Origin: an uncultured bacterium
Lineage (GTDB): Bacteria; Armatimonadota; UBA5829; DSUL01
Reading direction: 5' to 3'
Length of the DNA: 8,226 bases
Assembly (NCBI GenBank): GCA_937967775.1
Contig: CALCJH010000184.1
Coordinates: 1-8,226, forward strand
The notes under the pieces were generated by a model. That model saw only the letters and a program-made list of their open reading frames with translations. It ran no database searches and was not told the origin of the DNA. The number at the start of each line of letters is the position of its first letter. Position 1 is the first letter of the stretch. Below, piece by piece: positions 5,549 through 8,226 of the stretch. A program made the translations under genes and the position numbers.

Positions 5549-6291
5549 TGGCCCGGCTGGCCGCCAGCCCCTGCTGCAACCCGGAGATGACGGCCGCGGA
5601 GGCGATGGCCGCCTATTCCGGGCTTGGCTTCCGCAAGTTCGAGGTGTTTACGTCGTGGGTGGCATCTGCGTTCGACTTTGATGCTCCTCCTTCCCTATAC
5701 GTGGATCTAGCCCACCGTTTCGGGATGTGTTACTCCTCGCTTCACCTGCCGCCCGTCACGGCTGAGGGTGACGGCTCGCTGGAGCGTGCCGTGCGGGCCG
5801 CCCGCTTCGCGTGGGCCATCGGGGCCCCGGTCGTGCTGTTCAAGGCCTCTAGCCGCGAGCTTTATATCCGCGCCGGAAGGGCGTTTCTGGAGATGATCCG
5901 GGGTCTTGAAATCACACCGGTGCTTCAGAACCACGCTGGATCGCCCATCACCACACTGGAGGACTTCGGCGAAGTACTGGAGGGCATCGCGGATCCCCGT
6001 ATGAAGACCGTTCTTGAGGTCGGTCATTTCCACTCGGCGGGAGTGCACTGGCGCGACGGACACGCGCTGCTTAGCAATACTGTGGCTCTCGTGCACATCA
6101 AAGATCAGATCGGATCGCAGTCGGTGCCGTTCGGGAAGGGGGAGATAGATCTGCCGGCATTGTTCCGGCATCTGCGGGAGGCAGGCTACGAGGGTGATTT
6201 TGTGGTGGAGATGGAGGTGGAAGATCGCGAGAATACCCTGCGGTACCTGTCGGATGCCATCGAATACCTGTGTGAAAGGTGCGTTCTGTGA
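5548..6291 (+). CDS. Sugar phosphate isomerase/epimerase-like TIM-barrel protein (xylose isomerase-like family)
   Basis: The product has 247 residues from ATG 5548, which overlaps the stop of the phosphatase gene as TGATG. An in-frame GTG at 5536 would add four residues and is the alternative. The sequence follows the AP-endonuclease-2/xylose isomerase-like barrel. It has an early GFRKFEVF strand, SLHLPP (64-69), LQNHAGS (126-132), LEVGHFHSAG (156-165), VHIKD (182-186), GKGEIDL (196-202) and a final VVEME (219-223). Candidate metal or catalytic residues are His129, Glu157, His160, His183 and Glu221 or Glu223. In many relatives the residue before NH is Glu and the one in the GH motif is Asp; here they are Gln127 and Glu157. 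The family isomerises or epimerises sugars, keto-sugars and inositol intermediates. Pairing with the adjacent dehydrogenase supports sugar or polyol catabolism; the substrate is unknown. It is cytoplasmic, with no signal peptide. Confidence 0.78.
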   Translation: MARLAASPCCNPEMTAAEAMAAYSGLGFRKFEVFTSWVASAFDFDAPPSLYVDLAHRFGMCYSSLHLPPVTAEGDGSLERAVRAARFAWAIGAPVVLFKASSRELYIRAGRAFLEMIRGLEITPVLQNHAGSPITTLEDFGEVLEGIADPRMKTVLEVGHFHSAGVHWRDGHALLSNTVALVHIKDQIGSQSVPFGKGEIDLPALFRHLREAGYEGDFVVEMEVEDRENTLRYLSDAIEYLCERCVL

Positions 6292-7271
6292 GAGAGGAGT
6301 TGCTGCGGGTCTGTGTTGTAGGGGCGGGAGCGCTTTCCAGCAGGCGGATCTACCCCTACCTTGGAGCGGCCGGGGCTCAGCTTGTGGGGGTTTGTGACAT
6401 AGACCTTGACAAAGCTGAGCGCAATACGCGCCTCTTCGGCGGGCGTACATACGGTGATGCCAGGCGCATGCTGGACGACCTTGCCCCAGATGCATGTTTC
6501 ATTTGCATCGGTCCGGAGGCGCACGCAGAGCTTGCCCCGGAAGCGATGCGGCGTGGCATCCCGGTCTATACCGAGAAACCGCCCGCCCCGGACCTGGACA
6601 GCGCGTTGGAGGTAGCTCGCGTGTCGCGGGAGACGGGCGTGCTTTGCTCTATCGCCTTCAAGAAGCGCTACGCCACCGCCTACCGGCGCGCGCGGCAATG
6701 GGTGGAGGACTTCCCGCCGGAGCAGATTCTGAGCATCGGGGTGGACTATGCCTCGGCCGCCTATGCCAACGAGAGTCCCCGCACCAGTTTCCTTCTGGAC
6801 TTCGGGATCCACATTATAGATCTGGTTCAGTATCTGATGGGCGAGGCGGAAGAGGTCTTCGCGTTCTCGCGGGACGGCCATGCCTTTGCCGTCAGTCTCC
6901 GCTTTGCGAGCGGTGCCTTGGGCAGCATGAATCTGAACGATGGACGCAGCTTCACGCTGCCCACGGAGGAGGTGGAGGTCACCGCCGCCGGCGGCAACTG
7001 GATCAGCGTGCACAACTCCTCCTGCTGGCGGGTGGCGCGGGACGGGATGGCGTGCGAATGGCGCGAGCCGCCCACCTTCACCAGCGCAGGTGACAGCGGC
7101 AACGATACGGGCCACTTTGCGGAGATCGTTGAGTTTTTGTCGGCTGTGCGTGAAGGACGCAGCACGGTATCGGATATCTTCCAGAGCTGCCGCACGATGG
7201 CGCTGTACGAGGCTATTGTGCAGTCCGTTGCGGACCACGCACCCGTCCGCCCACGGTATCCCGCCCTTTGA
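6288..7271 (+). CDS. Gfo/Idh/MocA-family NAD(P)-dependent oxidoreductase
   Basis: The product has 327 residues from GTG 6288. This start is chosen because it makes a GTGA overlap with the isomerase stop (6289-6291) and has AAAGG 8 bases upstream. A GTG at 6279 would add three residues but sits within that site. The N-terminal Rossmann fold shows VVGAG (10-14), and Asp37 in VCDIDL at the end of the second strand suggests NAD over NADP. TEKPPA (95-100) gives the catalytic Lys97 of the EKP motif. The C-terminal domain carries FKKRY (124-128) and DFGIHIIDLVQYL (171-183), whose His175 and Asp178 match the active-site D-x-G-x-H-x-x-D pattern. Relatives oxidise sugar or inositol hydroxyls or reduce the ketones. 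With the overlapping isomerase gene it probably works on one carbohydrate pathway; the substrate is not readable. It is cytoplasmic. Confidence 0.85.
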   Translation: MREELLRVCVVGAGALSSRRIYPYLGAAGAQLVGVCDIDLDKAERNTRLFGGRTYGDARRMLDDLAPDACFICIGPEAHAELAPEAMRRGIPVYTEKPPAPDLDSALEVARVSRETGVLCSIAFKKRYATAYRRARQWVEDFPPEQILSIGVDYASAAYANESPRTSFLLDFGIHIIDLVQYLMGEAEEVFAFSRDGHAFAVSLRFASGALGSMNLNDGRSFTLPTEEVEVTAAGGNWISVHNSSCWRVARDGMACEWREPPTFTSAGDSGNDTGHFAEIVEFLSAVREGRSTVSDIFQSCRTMALYEAIVQSVADHAPVRPRYPAL

Positions 7272-7315
7272 TTATCTGAGACAGGTAAGGCCGATGGCCT
7301 GCCGGGCAGCCGACC

Positions 7316-7336
7316 GATTTTCCAGAAAAATCTTTT
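7316..7336 (+). terminator. Weak terminator-like hairpin after the oxidoreductase gene
   Basis: GATTTT (7316-7321) and AAAATC (7327-7332) form a 6-bp A/T-rich stem with a 5-base loop, followed directly by TTTT (7333-7336). The layout is that of an intrinsic terminator, but the stem is too weak to be convincing. GC-rich short repeats just before it (GGCC, CTGCC/GGCAG around 7289-7308) may add structure. It lies about 45 bases after the operon's last stop and before the next promoter. Confidence 0.3.
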
Positions 7337-7344
7337 GGGGCTTA

Positions 7345-7374
7345 TTGACAGAGATTATTCTCTGACCCTATACT
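7345..7374 (+). promoter_or_regulatory. Near-consensus sigma-70-type promoter for the Cys/His-rich small protein
   Basis: TTGACA (7345-7350) is a perfect -35 box, followed by 18 bases and TATACT (7369-7374), a 5/6 match to the -10 box. Transcription would start near 7381, about 36 bases before the ATG at 7417. This is the best promoter in the window and marks a new transcription unit after the isomerase/dehydrogenase operon. Confidence 0.65.
7349..7364 (+). promoter_or_regulatory. Palindromic operator candidate inside the promoter spacer
   Basis: CAGAGA (7349-7354) and TCTCTG (7359-7364) are perfect 6-bp arms around TTAT. The 16-bp dyad lies between the -35 and -10 boxes and overlaps the last two -35 bases, where a bound repressor would block RNA polymerase or a MerR-like activator would act on the 18-base spacer. 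No known box is matched with confidence. Confidence 0.45.
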
Positions 7375-7416
7375 GCTTCCGGTAGTCGCTGGGAGAAAGG
7401 CCGGTGCAGAGCGGCG

Positions 7417-7749
7417 ATGAGCATCCGGAGGACAACAACATTCGTTCGCGTGACCGGATGGCTAGTCCTGGCTGTGCTGACATACAGTCTGCTGGGGGTC
7501 GGCCTCCACACGCACGCGTACGAACCGTCAGCCGAGTGCTCCGGCTGCCGCACGGCCATTGCCAACCCTCACTCCGACCACTGCGTGTTCGTGGAGCTGG
7601 AGCGCGCAATCAGCGTTTCGGATGTGATCTCCCTCGCGCTGCTTTCTCCGTCCGGTCAGTGCCAGATGGCTCTCCCGGAGCCGCAGCAGCGCTGGGCAGG
7701 CGGGGAACTCTACGAGCACCCTGGTCGTTCCCCTCCCACTCTCCTCTGA
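7417..7749 (+). CDS. Small exported or membrane-anchored Cys/His-rich protein of unknown function
   Basis: I cannot assign this 110-residue protein to a family with confidence. It has a basic N-terminus (SIRRTTTFVR), then one hydrophobic helix at about 13-30 (TGWLVLAVLTYSLLGVGL) that is a signal peptide or anchor. Next comes a cluster of possible metal ligands: His31, His33, Cys41, Cys44 (CSGC), His52, His55 and Cys56 (HSDHC). A less distinctive tail contains a mild hydrophobic patch (VISLALL, 70-76). The HxH...CxxC layout just after a helix resembles small exported proteins such as DUF2946-like ones often seen near metal or TonB functions; that comparison is from memory and weak. The ribosome binding site is poor: GGGAGAAAGG lies at 7391-7400, 16 bases off. 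A strong promoter with a dyad precedes it, which favours a real, regulated gene. Confidence 0.55.
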   Translation: MSIRRTTTFVRVTGWLVLAVLTYSLLGVGLHTHAYEPSAECSGCRTAIANPHSDHCVFVELERAISVSDVISLALLSPSGQCQMALPEPQQRWAGGELYEHPGRSPPTLL

Positions 7750-7804
7750 ACCCACCGGCCTCCGGGGGGACGGAGCGATTCTGAACTCCGTTTGCCGCCC
7801 ATTT

Positions 7805-7934
7805 TGCCCGCTGGCGCGGGCAGGTAGTGCCTGCTCTTCCGGCTGGATCCTCTTTGCCTGCTGAAGAGTCGTGCAAGTGCGGTGGCTACTCCTCGAGACA
7901 GAGATTCCCGGAGGCGTCAAGTGCAGCTTCGACG
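7805..7934 (+). other. Structured leader region before the prepilin-like gene
   Basis: The 253 bases between 7749 and 8003 hold no supported gene but several foldable elements. TGCCCGC (7805-7811) and GCGGGCA (7816-7822) form a perfect 7-bp stem with a 4-base loop. GCAGG (7820-7824) can instead pair with CCTGC (7830-7834), and the two stems exclude each other. TGCCTGCT occurs twice (7828-7835, 7855-7862). CTCTTC (7834-7839) can pair with GAAGAG (7863-7868). CGTCAAG (7915-7921) pairs with CTTCGACG (7927-7934) with one bulged C. No T-run follows the first stem, so it is not a standard terminator for the upstream gene. No known riboswitch core, including the c-di-GMP type often found before pilin genes, was recognised. 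Confidence 0.35.
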
Positions 7935-8002
7935 TGCTAACCGGCAGCCTGTGCGCCAGCCCGTGCGCCGGAAGTGCGAACGTTCAGAGGAGAGGCATAG
8001 AC

Positions 8003-8226
8003 ATGAGAAGAGTGTTCAGAGTCCGCCGGTCCCCGCGGGACCGCGGAGGATTCACGCTCATTGAGCTTCTGGTCGTCATAGCGATCATCGCCATTCTGGC
8101 GGCCATCCTGTTCCCGGTGTTTCAACGGGCCAGGGATTCCGCCGTTCGGACGAGATGCCTTTCCAATATGAAGCAGATGGGTCTGGCGTTCCGGATGTAC
8201 ATTGACGACAACCGGGATACCTACCC
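8003..8226 (+). CDS. Type IV prepilin-like / type II secretion pseudopilin protein (N-terminal part, cut by window edge)
   Basis: The frame starts at ATG 8003, with AGGAG (7988-7992) 10 bases before it, and is open through 74 full codons to the edge. It begins with a basic leader of 16 residues ending RDRGG. The class III prepilin signal follows: cleavage between Gly16 and Phe17, with the conserved Glu21 at mature position 5 ([18 protein letters not shown]), then the long hydrophobic helix. After it come ILFPVF, ARD, and [19 protein letters not shown], the extension seen in the expanded pseudopilin/DUF1559-like families of Armatimonadota and Planctomycetes. Such proteins are processed by prepilin peptidase and sit in the inner membrane or assemble in pilus-like or secretion structures. 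Genomes of these phyla carry many copies, so the specific role is unknown. Confidence 0.85.
   Translation, partial: MRRVFRVRRSPRDRGGFTLIELLVVIAIIAILAAILFPVFQRARDSAVRTRCLSNMKQMGLAFRMYIDDNRDTY

Noticed and set aside
6186..7238. 350-codon minus-strand open frame opposite the oxidoreductase gene
   Set aside because: The plus strand encodes complete Gfo/Idh/MocA motifs (GAG, EKP, D-x-G-x-H-x-x-D). The minus frame has no recognisable domain.
7843..7857. Sigma-54-like TGG...TTGC element before the prepilin-like gene
   Set aside because: The GG to GC spacing is one base short of the strict -24/-12 rule, and the -24 box matches only TGG.
7900..8002. Possible c-di-GMP (GEMM) riboswitch before the prepilin-like gene
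   Set aside because: The conserved core segments of that motif could not be found; only generic stems are present.

Overview
The window looks like a bacterial chromosome of moderately high G+C content. Its right edge holds a type IV prepilin-like (class II N-methylation) protein. The extension after its hydrophobic helix ([19 protein letters not shown]) is the kind found in the large pseudopilin/DUF1559-like families of Armatimonadota, and also of Planctomycetes and Lentisphaerae. Armatimonadota is my best guess from that style plus the TIM-barrel isomerase and Gfo/Idh pair. It is an inference, with no 16S or other marker to confirm it.

Left part (1-2109). The 5' end of a minus-strand ftsY (SRP receptor) runs off the left edge. 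A 460-base divergent intergenic region follows, with a good sigma-70-type promoter pointing right. Then comes a secreted HtrA-like serine protease with a C-terminal PDZ domain. Its 5' half is clearly more A+T rich than the rest of the window, and about 195 residues of unrecognised, mostly helical sequence separate protease from PDZ.

Centre (2110-4848). A secreted SMP-30/gluconolactonase-type beta-propeller and an agmatine deiminase (aguA) lie 16 bases apart and are probably cotranscribed. At the aguA stop codon there is a candidate promoter overlapped by three TTATC/GATAA half-sites. Next is a broken toxin remnant (the C-terminal tail of an HI1419/RelE-like toxin), then an intact HI1420/HigA-type antitoxin, so this is a decayed toxin-antitoxin locus.

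Right-centre (4849-7271). A PAP2-family membrane phosphatase, a sugar phosphate isomerase/epimerase-like TIM-barrel protein and a Gfo/Idh/MocA oxidoreductase form a tightly packed unit with TGATG and GTGA stop/start overlaps. This looks like one translationally coupled operon. The isomerase-dehydrogenase pair suggests oxidation or isomerisation of a sugar or polyol, but the substrate cannot be read from sequence.

Right end (7272-8226). A near-consensus promoter contains a perfect 16-bp dyad between its -35 and -10 boxes. It precedes a 110-aa Cys/His-rich small exported or membrane-anchored protein of unknown function. A leader of about 250 bases able to form several hairpins follows, then the prepilin-like gene, cut by the window edge.

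I found no rRNA, tRNA, CRISPR array, insertion sequence or clear rho-independent terminator. Nothing here is convincingly a new multi-gene system. The items most worth checking are the decayed toxin-antitoxin locus with its preserved operator, the operator-bearing promoter of the Cys/His protein, and the composition and middle domain of the protease.
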